This document shows, one piece after another, positions 56,548 through 64,000 of a DNA stretch of 64,000 bases. The translations under genes were made by a program, and so were the position numbers. The stretch's first letter is position 1. The number at the start of each line of letters is the position of its first letter. This DNA comes from Amycolatopsis vancoresmycina. GTDB taxonomy: Bacteria > Actinomycetota > Actinomycetes > Mycobacteriales > Pseudonocardiaceae. The notes beneath the pieces are model-generated. The model ran no database searches. It saw only the letters and a program-made list of their open reading frames with translations, and was not told the DNA's origin. The stretch is from contig NZ_JNYY01000014.1 of assembly GCF_000716785.1 (NCBI RefSeq), positions 248,001 through 312,000 of the forward strand, read 5' to 3'.

Positions 56548-57432
56548 TCAGGAGTTTTCGATGGCGCGGAAGACGTCGTCGAGCCGCGTCGGCCCGGCCT
56601 GCAGGTCGAGCAGCTCCACGGCCTGGTCCTGCGCCCAGGCGAGCAACGTGTGCAGGTCCTTCTGCAGGCCGAAGGTCTCGACGAAGAACTTGCCGTCCCC
56701 GCCCCGCGTGGCGAGCAGCGGCGGCGACGGCGCGCGCGCCGGGAGTCCGAAGTGGATGGTCGAGGGCAGCGTCCTGGTCAGCTCGGCGACGGTGCCTTCG
56801 CGGTGGAGGGCACCCTGGTGCATGAGCCCGATGCGGTCGGCGCGCTGCTGGGCTTCCTCGAGGTAGTGCGTGGTGAGCACGACGGTGGAGCCGGCTTCGC
56901 GCAGCCGGTCGACGGCGTCCCACAGCGCGTCCCGCGACTGGATGTCGAGGCCGGTGGTGGGCTCGTCGAGGAAGACCAGCTCGGGCGTGCCGTAGACGGC
57001 GGTGGCGAAGTCGAGCCGCCGCTTTTCCCCGCCCGAGAGCTGCCCGACCTTGGTGCCCGCCTTGCGGGTGAGCCCGGCCACGCCGAGCAGGCGCCCGACG
57101 TCGTCGTGCCGTCCGGTGAGCCGCCCGACCAGCCCGACGGTCTCGCGCACGGTCAGGTCGGCGGAAAACCCGCTCTCCTGCAGCATGATCCCCAGCCGCG
57201 GGCGGACGGCGGCGCGGTCGCGGGGGTCCTTCCCGAACACCCGGACGGCACCCGAGGTCGGCGCGCGGTGGCCTTCGACCGTCTCCAGGGTCGAGGTCTT
57301 GCCGGCGCCGTTCGTGCCGAGCAGGGCGTACAGCTCCCCGCGATTCACTTGGAACGAAAGGTCTTTCACGGCGGGGAAACCGCCGTAGGTGAGGGTGAGG
57401 CGATCGACGTCGATGACCGGTGTCGTGGACAT
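56548..57432 (-). CDS. ABC exporter ATP-binding protein
   Basis: A 294-aa ATPase of the DrrA/CcmA-like family. Walker A is GTNGAGKT (about 39-46), the ABC signature is LSGGEKRRLDFA (about 131-142), Walker B LVFLDEPTTGLD (about 151-162) and the switch His is in TTHYLEEA. The ATG at 57432 starts at the family consensus (an in-frame longer start exists at 57483). It pairs with the downstream permease. It is divergent from the DesK-like kinase, with inverted GTCAC/GTGAC elements between. Confidence 0.92.
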   Translation of the reverse strand: MSTTPVIDVDRLTLTYGGFPAVKDLSFQVNRGELYALLGTNGAGKTSTLETVEGHRAPTSGAVRVFGKDPRDRAAVRPRLGIMLQESGFSADLTVRETVGLVGRLTGRHDDVGRLLGVAGLTRKAGTKVGQLSGGEKRRLDFATAVYGTPELVFLDEPTTGLDIQSRDALWDAVDRLREAGSTVVLTTHYLEEAQQRADRIGLMHQGALHREGTVAELTRTLPSTIHFGLPARAPSPPLLATRGGDGKFFVETFGLQKDLHTLLAWAQDQAVELLDLQAGPTRLDDVFRAIENS

Positions 57433-57478
57433 GCCCCGGAGTCCACCGTGGATCGGCGCGGCCCGGCAGTGCGGCGGC

Positions 57479-57506
57479 GTCACCCGGATATGTGACGTGG
57501 TGTCAC
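57479..57506. promoter_or_regulatory. Candidate response-regulator site between ABC and kinase genes
   Basis: The half-sites GTCAC (57479-57483), GTGAC (57492-57496) and GTCAC (57502-57506) form two adjacent inverted pairs in the 108-bp divergent region. This is a plausible target of the DesR-like regulator. Confidence 0.4.
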
Positions 57507-57540
57507 TGGTGGTGCCCGCTCAGCCGGATACGCTCGGCTG

Positions 57541-58680
57541 GTGGAGGTGCCGACGATCGCGCGCAGGACGTCCTGGACCGGCGGGAAGGTCCAGGAACGG
57601 CTGCGCCGGCTGAACCTGATCACGACCGTCCCGCCGCTGGCGCTCGTCGGCGTGTTCCTGCTGCTGGCGACCGCCCGGTCCTGGTGGCACGTCGTCATCC
57701 AGGTCGCCGGGCTGCTCGCGGCGCTGGCGACGGCCGAGCGCTGGACCGCGGGTGACTACCTCCGCGTCGCGCGGCCGAGCCTGGCCGTCACCGCGGTGGT
57801 GTGGCTGGCCGGGTCGCTGACCGACGACACGGCCGCGTTCTTCGGGCTGTCCGTGGTGGGGTCGTACCTCATCCCGCCGCTGCCCCGCCGCCGGCTCGCC
57901 GCGCTGGCCGGGCTGACGGTCCTGATCGCGGGGCTGGGCGCGGCGAACGTCCTCGTGCACGACGACCGGATCGGCTGGCGGCTGTTCCAGTTCGCGGCCG
58001 TGCCCGCGGCCGCCATGCTGGTCTCGACCGCGTTCATGTTCGTCAGCCAGCGCTTCTTCGACCTGATCGCCGAGCTCGAACAGTCCCGCGATCGTGAGGC
58101 GGACCTCGCGGTCACGCGGGAGCGCGTGCGCTTCGCGTCCGACCTGCACGACATCCAGGGGCACACCCTGCACGTGGTCAAGCTGAAGGTGGCGCTGGCC
58201 GAGAAGCTGCTGGACCGCGAACCGGACCGGGCGCGCGAAGAACTGCGTGAGGTGCACGACCTGGTCGGCGACACCATCGTCCAGACCAGGGAACTCGCCT
58301 ACGCCCAGCGGCGGCTGAACCTGTCCGCCGAGCTGGAGAACGCGAAGAACCTCTTCGAGGCCGCGGGGATCCACGTCCGCGTCACCCGCGAGTCCGAAGT
58401 GGACACCACCGCGGGCGAGCTGCTCGGCCAGGTCCTGCGCGAGACGACGACCAACATCCTGCGGCACGCCGAAGCCCGCCAGGTGGGGATCACGCTGTCC
58501 CGGCGCGGGATCGCGATCGTCAACGACGGCGCCCCGGACACCGGCCCGCTCGAGCTCGGCGGGCTCGCGGTGCTCCGGCACCGCTTGGCGGAGCACGGCG
58601 CCGAGCTGGAAGTCTCCCACTCCGACGGCCGCTTCCGCACCGCGGCGGCCTTCCCGGCGCCGAAGGAGGCCCGACGATGA
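57541..58680 (+). CDS. DesK-like sensor histidine kinase
   Basis: A 379-aa membrane kinase. About five transmembrane helices (about 26-180) form the sensor. The HisKA_3 dimerisation/phosphoacceptor segment reads ERVRFASDLHDIQGHTLHVVKLK, with phospho-His at about 203. The HATPase region starts near LGQVLRETTTNILRHA and continues to IAIVNDG. The GTG at 57541 is used. It overlaps the response regulator by 4 bp. As with many DesKR/LiaSR-type systems it probably senses membrane stress and controls the divergent ABC exporter (inference). Confidence 0.92.
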   Translation: MEVPTIARRTSWTGGKVQERLRRLNLITTVPPLALVGVFLLLATARSWWHVVIQVAGLLAALATAERWTAGDYLRVARPSLAVTAVVWLAGSLTDDTAAFFGLSVVGSYLIPPLPRRRLAALAGLTVLIAGLGAANVLVHDDRIGWRLFQFAAVPAAAMLVSTAFMFVSQRFFDLIAELEQSRDREADLAVTRERVRFASDLHDIQGHTLHVVKLKVALAEKLLDREPDRAREELREVHDLVGDTIVQTRELAYAQRRLNLSAELENAKNLFEAAGIHVRVTRESEVDTTAGELLGQVLRETTTNILRHAEARQVGITLSRRGIAIVNDGAPDTGPLELGGLAVLRHRLAEHGAELEVSHSDGRFRTAAAFPAPKEARR

Positions 58681-59279
58681 CGACGGTGGTGCTCGCCGAC
58701 GACGAAGCCCTGCTCCGCAAGGCACTGGCGGCGCTCCTGCCGCTGGAAGGCGAGATCACGGTCCTGGCCGAGGCCGACGACGGCGAAACAGCGGTCGCGG
58801 CCACCCTCGAACACCGGCCGGACGTGCTGGTCATCGACCTCGAGATGCCCCGCGTGGACGGCCTCGGCGCGGTCGAGCGGATCCGCCGGGCTCGGCCGGA
58901 GCAGGTGATCCTGATGCTGACCCGCCACGCCCGCCCCGGCGTGCTCCGCAAGGCGCTGAAGCTCGGCGTCCAGGGGTTCGTCAGCAAGGCGGCGGAACCG
59001 GCCCACATCACCGCGGTGATCAGGACCCTGCACGCGGGCAAGCGCTGGATCGACCCGGACGTCTCGGCCCTCGCCGTCGTCGACGACTGCCCGCTGACCG
59101 ACCGCGAGCTGGACGTCCTGCGCGCGACCCGCGAGGGGTTCGCGGTGGCCGACATCGCCGGGCAGCTGCACCTCGCGGAGGGCACGGTCCGCAACTACCT
59201 GTCCAACGCGATGCAGAAGACCCAGACCCGCACCCGCCACGAAGCGGCCCGATACGCCCGCGAGCACGACTGGCTGTAG
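58677..59279 (+). CDS. NarL/DesR-type response regulator
   Basis: A 200-aa response regulator. Receiver phospho-Asp54 is in VIDLEMPRVDG, and the Thr/Lys positions follow in LMLTRHA and FVSKAA. The C-terminal LuxR HTH reads LTDRELDVLRATREGFAVADIA and TVRNYLSNAMQKT. The ATG overlaps the kinase stop (ATGA). It likely binds the repeats at 57479-57506. Confidence 0.93.
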   Translation: MTTVVLADDEALLRKALAALLPLEGEITVLAEADDGETAVAATLEHRPDVLVIDLEMPRVDGLGAVERIRRARPEQVILMLTRHARPGVLRKALKLGVQGFVSKAAEPAHITAVIRTLHAGKRWIDPDVSALAVVDDCPLTDRELDVLRATREGFAVADIAGQLHLAEGTVRNYLSNAMQKTQTRTRHEAARYAREHDWL

Positions 59280-59346
59280 CCCAGCACCTCCCGCCAGAAC
59301 GCCGAAAGCGCTCGCGGGTCGTGGGCGTCGAACGCGGACAGCAGCG
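59276..59346 (-). pseudogene. VOC-domain fragment
   Basis: The reverse strand encodes LLSAFDAHDPRALSAFWREV followed by LGY, a textbook N-terminal segment of a VOC (glyoxalase-like) domain. It has no start codon context and no continuation: the sequence runs into the antisense of the response regulator 3' end. It is a likely relic of a truncated gene. Confidence 0.45.
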
Positions 59347-59470
59347 GTCCTCGATCCCGCGTCCTTGTCTTGTCCAGTGCGAAGCGGCCATTCGAGTGAG
59401 AACACCCCAGGGGAGTGGGACCCACGTTCATCATGGTCCGAACGGTGAACTCGGGTGAGACCGGCGGGGC

Positions 59471-62152
59471 ATGGTGATGACGAAATCGACGGCAGCGGTT
59501 CACCGTACGATCGTCGTGGTCGACGTCGAGGGGTTCGGCGGGTGGCAACGGACGAATCACCACCAGCTAGCGGTCCGGCGCGGGCTGTACAGCTGCCTGC
59601 GCACCTCCTTCGACAGCGCCGGCATCCCCTGGGAGTCCTGTGAAACGGAAGACCGCGGTGACGGCGTCTTGATCCTTGCGCCGCCGGAAGTGCCGAAAAG
59701 CCTCTTCGTGGAGGCACTTCCCGCCCAGGTGGTGGACGCCCTCGCGGAGCACAACCGCCTGCACGGACCCGAAGCCCGCATCAGGTTGCGCCTCGCGGTG
59801 CACGCAGGAGAAATCAACTACGACGACCACGGCGTCACGGCTGCGTCGGTGAACTTGACGTTTCGCCTCGCCAACTCTTCCGAGCTGAGGGCCGCTCTGG
59901 CCGGGTCGCGGGGCATACTCGCGCTCATCACGTCGAACTGGTTCTTCGACGAGGTGGTGCGGCACAGCATCACCGCCAGGCCCGGCACCTACCGAAACGT
60001 GACTGTCGCAGCCAAAGAAACCGTCACCTCGGCGTGGATTGCCCTGCCGGACAACCCGTACAGCGTCAACCCGGCGAGACAACCGAGTCCTGCAGCCGAA
60101 CGCCGCGTGCTACCGGTACCCCGGCATCTCCCGGCGAGCACCGCCCACTACACCGGCCGCCGCCCCGACATCGCCAAGCTCGACTCGTTGCTCGCCGAGC
60201 CGGGGGCGAGCGGGCCCGGGGAAACCACGATATTCCTGATCGTCGGCGCAGCCGGGATGGGCAAAACGGCGCTGGCCGTGCACTGGGCGCACGCGGTGAG
60301 AAGCCAGTTCACCGACGGCGACATCTACATCGATCTCCACGGCTACGACCCGGTCGCGCCCACGCCGCTCGAGCAGATCCTGGAGCGAGTGCTCAGGGCG
60401 TTGGGTGTCACCACCCGGGACATGCCGGCGGACCTCGAGGGACAGGCGGCGCTCTACCGCTCACTGCTGGCCGACCGGCGTGTCCTGATCGTCCTCGACA
60501 ACGCCGCCACACCGGAGCAAGTCCGCCCGTTGCTCCCCGGATCGGCCACGTGCCGGGTGCTGATCACCAGCCGCCACCGGATGTCCGGCCTGGTCGCCCG
60601 GGAGGGCGCCGCCCGGTTGACCCTCGATCCGCTTCACCCGGCAGAGGCGTACTCCCTCCTCGAGCAGATCGTCGGTGAAGACCGGGTCGCAGCCGACGGT
60701 GCTGCGGCTGCCGAGATCACGCGCGCCTGCGCATATCTTCCGCTCGCGCTGCGCATCGCTGCCGAACGCGTCGCCGCGCACCCGAGACTCGCCCTCGCCG
60801 AACTGGCTCGCCAGCTGTCCGGCGAACGCGACCGGCTCGACCTGCTGGCCGCGGACGACGACGAGAGCACGGCCGTGCGCGTCGTGTTCTCCTGGTCCTA
60901 CCGGGCGCTGCCGCCTGCCGTTTCCCACGTGTTCCGCCTGCTCGGCCTGCACCCGGGCCCGGACATCTCGATCCCGGCGGCCGCGGCGCTGACCAACCTC
61001 ACCATCGAGCAAACCCGGCGCAACCTCGACGCTCTCGCCAGCGTGCACCTGGTGGAGGAGGTCGACCACAACCGCTACCGCCTCCACGACCTGCTGCGGT
61101 TGTACGCCGCGGAGCGTGCCGGCGAGGACGAAACCGAAGCCGACCGCAGCGACGCCAAACTGCGCCTGCTGACGTGGTACCTGCATTCCGCCGACGCCGC
61201 GGACCGTCAACTCGCACCACGTCGACGCCACGCCCCGCTCGGCGAACCACCCGTCGGCTGCCGTCCGCTGACGTTCGAAACCCAGGGGCGGGCTTGGCAG
61301 TGGTGCGAGGCAGAACGCCTCAACCTGGTCGCCGCGACCAGACATGCCTCGGCCGAGTCGCACCTGGACATCGCGTGGCAGCTCCCAACCGCGTTGTGGG
61401 GCTACTTCACCCTGCGAACGCCCTGGGTCGACTGGATAATCGCCTACCGGATCGGACTCGCCGCGGCCGAGCAGCAGGCCAACCGGAGCGGATACGCCTG
61501 GCTGCTGGCGGGCCTGGGAATCGCCTACCGCAACCTCCGCCGGTACGACGACGCGATCGACAGCTTCGAGCGCGCCCTCGACGTCTGGCGAGAACTGGGC
61601 GATCGTTACGCCGAGGCGTGGACGCTGGGAAGCCTGAGCATCGCGTTGTGGGAGCTGGAGAGGTTCACCGACGCCTTGGCGTGTTCCCAGGAGGCGCTCA
61701 CGCTGTTCCACGCAGTGGACAGCAGATACGGCGAGAGCCAGGCTCTGCACTGCTTCGGCGACGCCTGCCGCGGTCTCGGACGGTACGTCGAGGCGATCGA
61801 CTACCTCCAGCAGGCACTGCTGTTGCGACGCGGAAGCAGCGACCCGGGTGGCGAATCCCAGATCCTCAAAAGCCTCGGAGACACTTACCGGGACCTCGAC
61901 GAACTGGACAAGGCGGAAGAGCATTACCGGCAGGCCCTAGCAATGTGGCGAGAGGTGGGCGACCGCTGGAGCGAAGCGAGGAGTCTCACCGCCATCGGCG
62001 ACGTAGCGAAGACCGTCGGCAACGCGGACACGGCGGTTGAATGCTGGCGCCAGGCACTGTCGATCTGCGAGGAACTGGGTGCTCCACAGACCGCGGAGAT
62101 CCAGGCCAGGCTGAAACACGCGGCAAACGCGGCTGCGAGCAAGAGGCAGTGA
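59471..62152 (+). CDS. STAND ATPase: nucleotide-cyclase homology domain + NB-ARC + TPR
   Basis: An 893-aa multidomain cytoplasmic protein. Residues about 8-185 look like a class III nucleotidyl cyclase homology domain: the metal Asp in VVVDVEGF (Asp18) and in RGDGVL (Asp64), and the transition-state pair Asn128-x3-Arg132 in SVNLTFRL. The usual adenine-selecting Lys before GDG is Glu. An NB-ARC domain (about 230-520) has Walker A GAAGMGKT (Lys265), a Walker B-like RVLIVLDNA and LPLALRIAAE. TPR repeats (about 660-870) contain YDDAIDSFERALDVWRELGD-like units. The start is the ATG at 59471 or the one two codons later; the RBS is weak. It is not a SARP because no BTAD or HTH is present. Role unknown; AraC and monooxygenase genes follow. 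Confidence 0.82.
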   Translation: MVMTKSTAAVHRTIVVVDVEGFGGWQRTNHHQLAVRRGLYSCLRTSFDSAGIPWESCETEDRGDGVLILAPPEVPKSLFVEALPAQVVDALAEHNRLHGPEARIRLRLAVHAGEINYDDHGVTAASVNLTFRLANSSELRAALAGSRGILALITSNWFFDEVVRHSITARPGTYRNVTVAAKETVTSAWIALPDNPYSVNPARQPSPAAERRVLPVPRHLPASTAHYTGRRPDIAKLDSLLAEPGASGPGETTIFLIVGAAGMGKTALAVHWAHAVRSQFTDGDIYIDLHGYDPVAPTPLEQILERVLRALGVTTRDMPADLEGQAALYRSLLADRRVLIVLDNAATPEQVRPLLPGSATCRVLITSRHRMSGLVAREGAARLTLDPLHPAEAYSLLEQIVGEDRVAADGAAAAEITRACAYLPLALRIAAERVAAHPRLALAELARQLSGERDRLDLLAADDDESTAVRVVFSWSYRALPPAVSHVFRLLGLHPGPDISIPAAAALTNLTIEQTRRNLDALASVHLVEEVDHNRYRLHDLLRLYAAERAGEDETEADRSDAKLRLLTWYLHSADAADRQLAPRRRHAPLGEPPVGCRPLTFETQGRAWQWCEAERLNLVAATRHASAESHLDIAWQLPTALWGYFTLRTPWVDWIIAYRIGLAAAEQQANRSGYAWLLAGLGIAYRNLRRYDDAIDSFERALDVWRELGDRYAEAWTLGSLSIALWELERFTDALACSQEALTLFHAVDSRYGESQALHCFGDACRGLGRYVEAIDYLQQALLLRRGSSDPGGESQILKSLGDTYRDLDELDKAEEHYRQALAMWREVGDRWSEARSLTAIGDVAKTVGNADTAVECWRQALSICEELGAPQTAEIQARLKHAANAAASKRQ

Positions 62153-62171
62153 ACCGGTAAGCTGCCGTCTG

Positions 62172-62948
62172 ATGCAGAAAACCCGCCAATCCTCCGCGCG
62201 ACCGGACGAGCGGACGCCGCACGGCGCAGGCTGGCTCCCGCACGGTTTTCACCTCGCCAGCCACTCCCACGGCGACGGTCAGCTGGTGTACGCGGCAGCC
62301 GGGGCCTTCACCACCACGACCGAGTACGGGACCTGGATCGCGCCCGCCGACCGGATCACCTGGACGCCGCCGGGTTTCGAGCACTCGCACCGCTTCTACG
62401 GCCGGACCGATGCCCGCATCCTCGCCGTCCCCGCCGAGGAGTGCGGCGCCCTGGTCGAGCACCCCTGCGTGTTCGCGGTGTCGCCCCTGCTGCGCGAGGG
62501 CGTTCTGGCGCTGACCGGCGACCGGACGAAATCCGCCGACGCGGACCGGCGGCTGCGCGCGGTGGTGCTCGACGAACTCGGCGAGATTCCCGAGCAGTCC
62601 TTCCACCTGCCCGAGCCGCGCGACGACCGGCTGCGCGCCGCGACCGATCTCCTGCACGCCGACCCCGGCCGGAACACGACCCTGGCCGGACTGGGGCGGG
62701 CCGTCGGGACCAGCGAACGCACCCTCAGCCGCCTGTTCCACACCGACCTCGGCATGAGCTTCCACCGCTGGCGCACCATCCTGCGCATCCACCACGCGCT
62801 CATCCGGCTCACCGACGGCGACTCCGTCACCGACACCGCGATCACCTGCGGGTGGTCGAACCCCTCGACCTTCATCGAAGCGTTCACCGCCGTCGTCGGG
62901 CAAACCCCCGGGCGCTACCAAGCCGGCCTGCGCGACCGCGAAGAATAG
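62172..62948 (+). CDS. AraC-family regulator with cupin sensor
   Basis: A 258-aa AraC/XylS regulator. An N-terminal cupin-like effector domain (about 20-110, SHSHGDGQLVYAAAG and PPGFEHSHRF) may bind a small aromatic or metal. The C-terminal double HTH spans about 155-255 (LAGLGRAVGTSERTLSRLF and DTAITCGWSNPSTFIEAF). The start at 62172 lies directly before a 12-bp sequence, AAACCCGCCAAT, whose reverse complement occurs right after the gene. The RBS is weak, so the start is uncertain by a few codons. It lies upstream of a PobA-like monooxygenase; AraC-type regulators often control such genes. Confidence 0.85.
   Translation: MQKTRQSSARPDERTPHGAGWLPHGFHLASHSHGDGQLVYAAAGAFTTTTEYGTWIAPADRITWTPPGFEHSHRFYGRTDARILAVPAEECGALVEHPCVFAVSPLLREGVLALTGDRTKSADADRRLRAVVLDELGEIPEQSFHLPEPRDDRLRAATDLLHADPGRNTTLAGLGRAVGTSERTLSRLFHTDLGMSFHRWRTILRIHHALIRLTDGDSVTDTAITCGWSNPSTFIEAFTAVVGQTPGRYQAGLRDREE
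62179..62190 (+). promoter_or_regulatory. Left arm of 12-bp inverted repeat around AraC gene
   Basis: AAACCCGCCAAT overlaps the first codons of the AraC gene. Its exact reverse complement is at 62954-62965. Confidence 0.45.
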
Positions 62949-62953
62949 GCATA

Positions 62954-62965
62954 TTGGCGGGTTTC
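62954..62965 (+). promoter_or_regulatory. Right arm of 12-bp inverted repeat, monooxygenase promoter
   Basis: ATTGGCGGGTTT lies 60 bp before the monooxygenase start. It is followed by a direct repeat of GTTATCG (62968-62974 and 62983-62989, 15-bp phase), the kind of tandem half-site AraC proteins use. Confidence 0.5.
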
Positions 62966-63025
62966 CGTTATCGCGCGTCAGGTTATCGGTGGACGGCAAT
63001 AGCCGACCTGGCCACAGTGGTGATC

Positions 63026-64000
63026 ATGACTCGAACAGAAGAAAACACCACCGCGGTCATCGTGGGCGGCGGGGTCGCCGGGCTCGCGCTCGGCACCTTC
63101 CTGCAGCGCAGCGGAATCCGGTGCGTCATCTTGGAAAAGCACAGCCGCGAGTACGTCGAGAACCGGCAACGGGCCGGTGCGCTCGACGCCCGTGGCGTGC
63201 GCATGCTGCACGAATGGGGAGTAGGCGAGGCCGTCGAAGGGGCCGCCCACGATTCTTCCGACGAGCCGATGCCGCTGATCATCGACGGTGAAGAGCGCGA
63301 ATGGAAGATGGACGACCACGAGGACGCCGAAAGTGTCTTCCTCCCGCAGCAGATCCTGGTCCGAAACCTGATCAGGGTGTTCCTGCGGGACGGTGGCGAC
63401 CTTCGTTTCGAGGCCGACGACATCTCACTGGACGGTCTCGACACCGAGCATCCCCGGGTGCGCTACCGGGACGTTGCCGGCTCGACCGCGGTGATCGGCT
63501 GCGACTTCGTCGCCGGTAGCGACGGCCACCAGGGCGTCAGCAGAGCAGCCATTCCCGACGGCTTCCTCACCTGTCACACCCACGAGTTCGGCTACGCCTG
63601 GCTGACTGTCATGACGGAGGTGCCCGCGCATCCACTGGCCGTGATGGCGGTGCATTCCCGCGGCTTCGCCGCACAGATCACCCGCGGTCCGAACGCGAGC
63701 CGTGTCTACCTGCAGTGCCCGGTCACCGACACCATCGAGGACTGGCCGGACGAACGCGTCTGGACCGAGCTCGGAAAGCGGTTCGGCGGACCTGTGCCGA
63801 GGGGTCCGATCATCAGCAAGCAGGTCGTGCCGCTGCGCGGCGTGGTGTTCAGCCCGATGAGCTACGGCAGGCTCCACCTCCTCGGCGACGCAGCGCACTT
63901 GATTTCCCCGATGAGCGCGGAGGGAATGAGCCTCGCACTGCACGACGCCGAAAAACTCGCCCAAGCGATCATCCGCCAGGTCGAAAAAGACGACGGGAGC
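63026..64000 (+). CDS. PobA-like FAD-dependent aromatic monooxygenase (partial)
   Basis: The 5' part (325 codons) of a flavin monooxygenase; the frame is open to the window end. It has the FAD Rossmann motif VIVGGGVAGLALGTFLQ (about 13-29), RQRAGALDARGVRML (about 51-65) typical of 4-hydroxybenzoate 3-monooxygenase, GSDGHQGVSRAA with the DG motif (about 167-178), and GDAAHLISPMSAEGMSLALHD (GD motif, about 290-310). It would hydroxylate an aromatic acid with NAD(P)H and O2; 4-hydroxybenzoate is likely but not proven. Start is the ATG at 63026; the RBS is weak. It follows the AraC regulator in the same direction across the repeats at 62954-62989. Confidence 0.9.
   Translation, partial: MTRTEENTTAVIVGGGVAGLALGTFLQRSGIRCVILEKHSREYVENRQRAGALDARGVRMLHEWGVGEAVEGAAHDSSDEPMPLIIDGEEREWKMDDHEDAESVFLPQQILVRNLIRVFLRDGGDLRFEADDISLDGLDTEHPRVRYRDVAGSTAVIGCDFVAGSDGHQGVSRAAIPDGFLTCHTHEFGYAWLTVMTEVPAHPLAVMAVHSRGFAAQITRGPNASRVYLQCPVTDTIEDWPDERVWTELGKRFGGPVPRGPIISKQVVPLRGVVFSPMSYGRLHLLGDAAHLISPMSAEGMSLALHDAEKLAQAIIRQVEKDDGS

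Noticed and set aside
59471..62152. SARP/AfsR-type pathway regulator
   Set aside because: NB-ARC and TPR parts fit, but there is no OmpR-type HTH or BTAD domain at the N-terminus; the N-terminal domain looks like a nucleotide cyclase.
1..64000. CRISPR arrays, tRNA/rRNA genes, insertion sequences, prophage or attachment sites
   Set aside because: I looked for regularly spaced repeats, transposase motifs and tRNA-like cloverleafs and found none I could support by eye.

Overview
The window is high-GC DNA from a filamentous actinomycete, most likely a Pseudonocardiaceae member such as Amycolatopsis. This rests on gene content and codon bias: GC-rich third positions, many GTG starts, 4-bp GTGA/ATGA overlaps, LAL regulators, an ECF42 sigma factor and an NB-ARC/TPR regulator. 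It looks like chromosomal accessory DNA. I see no rRNA, tRNA, CRISPR array, insertion sequence or phage module.

Layout. 0-1.8 kb: a small zinc-ribbon-like protein and a divergent NmrA-type oxidoreductase/HxlR pair. 1.9-4.6 kb: secreted GH54-CBM42 arabinofuranosidase and an SGNH hydrolase. 4.6-10.8 kb: a LacI-controlled sugar ABC importer with an intracellular glycoside hydrolase, and three copies of a GAACCGGTTC palindrome, one in front of a 47-codon gene. 10.9-11.7 kb: a secreted GH12 endoglucanase. 11.7-30.1 kb: an envelope/stress-like block (APC permease, M20 peptidase, GH15, MFS exporter, PLDc_N-SHOCT protein, K+ channel, two LAL regulators, DUF2252, DUF1269, DUF7144, AI-2E permease, DUF4267). 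30.2-37.6 kb: PAP2 protein, a frameshifted SdrD-B remnant, a membrane protein, an ECF42 sigma operon, AraC/VOC pair and S53 peptidase. 37.7-41.1 kb: a somewhat lower-GC stretch with two small exported proteins and a cutinase-VWA-PKD-FN3 surface protein. 41.2-45.9 kb: MerR regulator with its dehydrogenase, and a 1096-aa HEAT-like protein. 46-54.3 kb: a molybdenum hydroxylase operon, then a GntR-controlled MFS/AtuA/DUF4387/hydrolase catabolic operon. 54.4-59.3 kb: secreted tripeptidyl-peptidase-like hydrolase, ABC-2 exporter and DesKR-like two-component system. 59.5-64 kb: a cyclase-NB-ARC-TPR protein, an AraC regulator and a PobA-like flavin monooxygenase cut by the window end.

The most notable regulatory signal is a 17-bp palindrome, TCACCC-N5-GGGTGA with small variations, found ten times between 14.7 and 29.7 kb. 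It usually lies about 58-72 bp upstream of the start codons of functionally dissimilar membrane and stress-like genes, including one of the LAL regulators. It suggests a contiguous, single-factor regulon. Other readable regulation includes a probable autoregulated ECF42 promoter (TGTCGA-N17-CGA), a MerR-type overlong promoter spacer centred on a 16-bp palindrome, a GntR palindrome inside a promoter spacer, and a 12-bp inverted repeat bracketing the AraC gene beside the monooxygenase.
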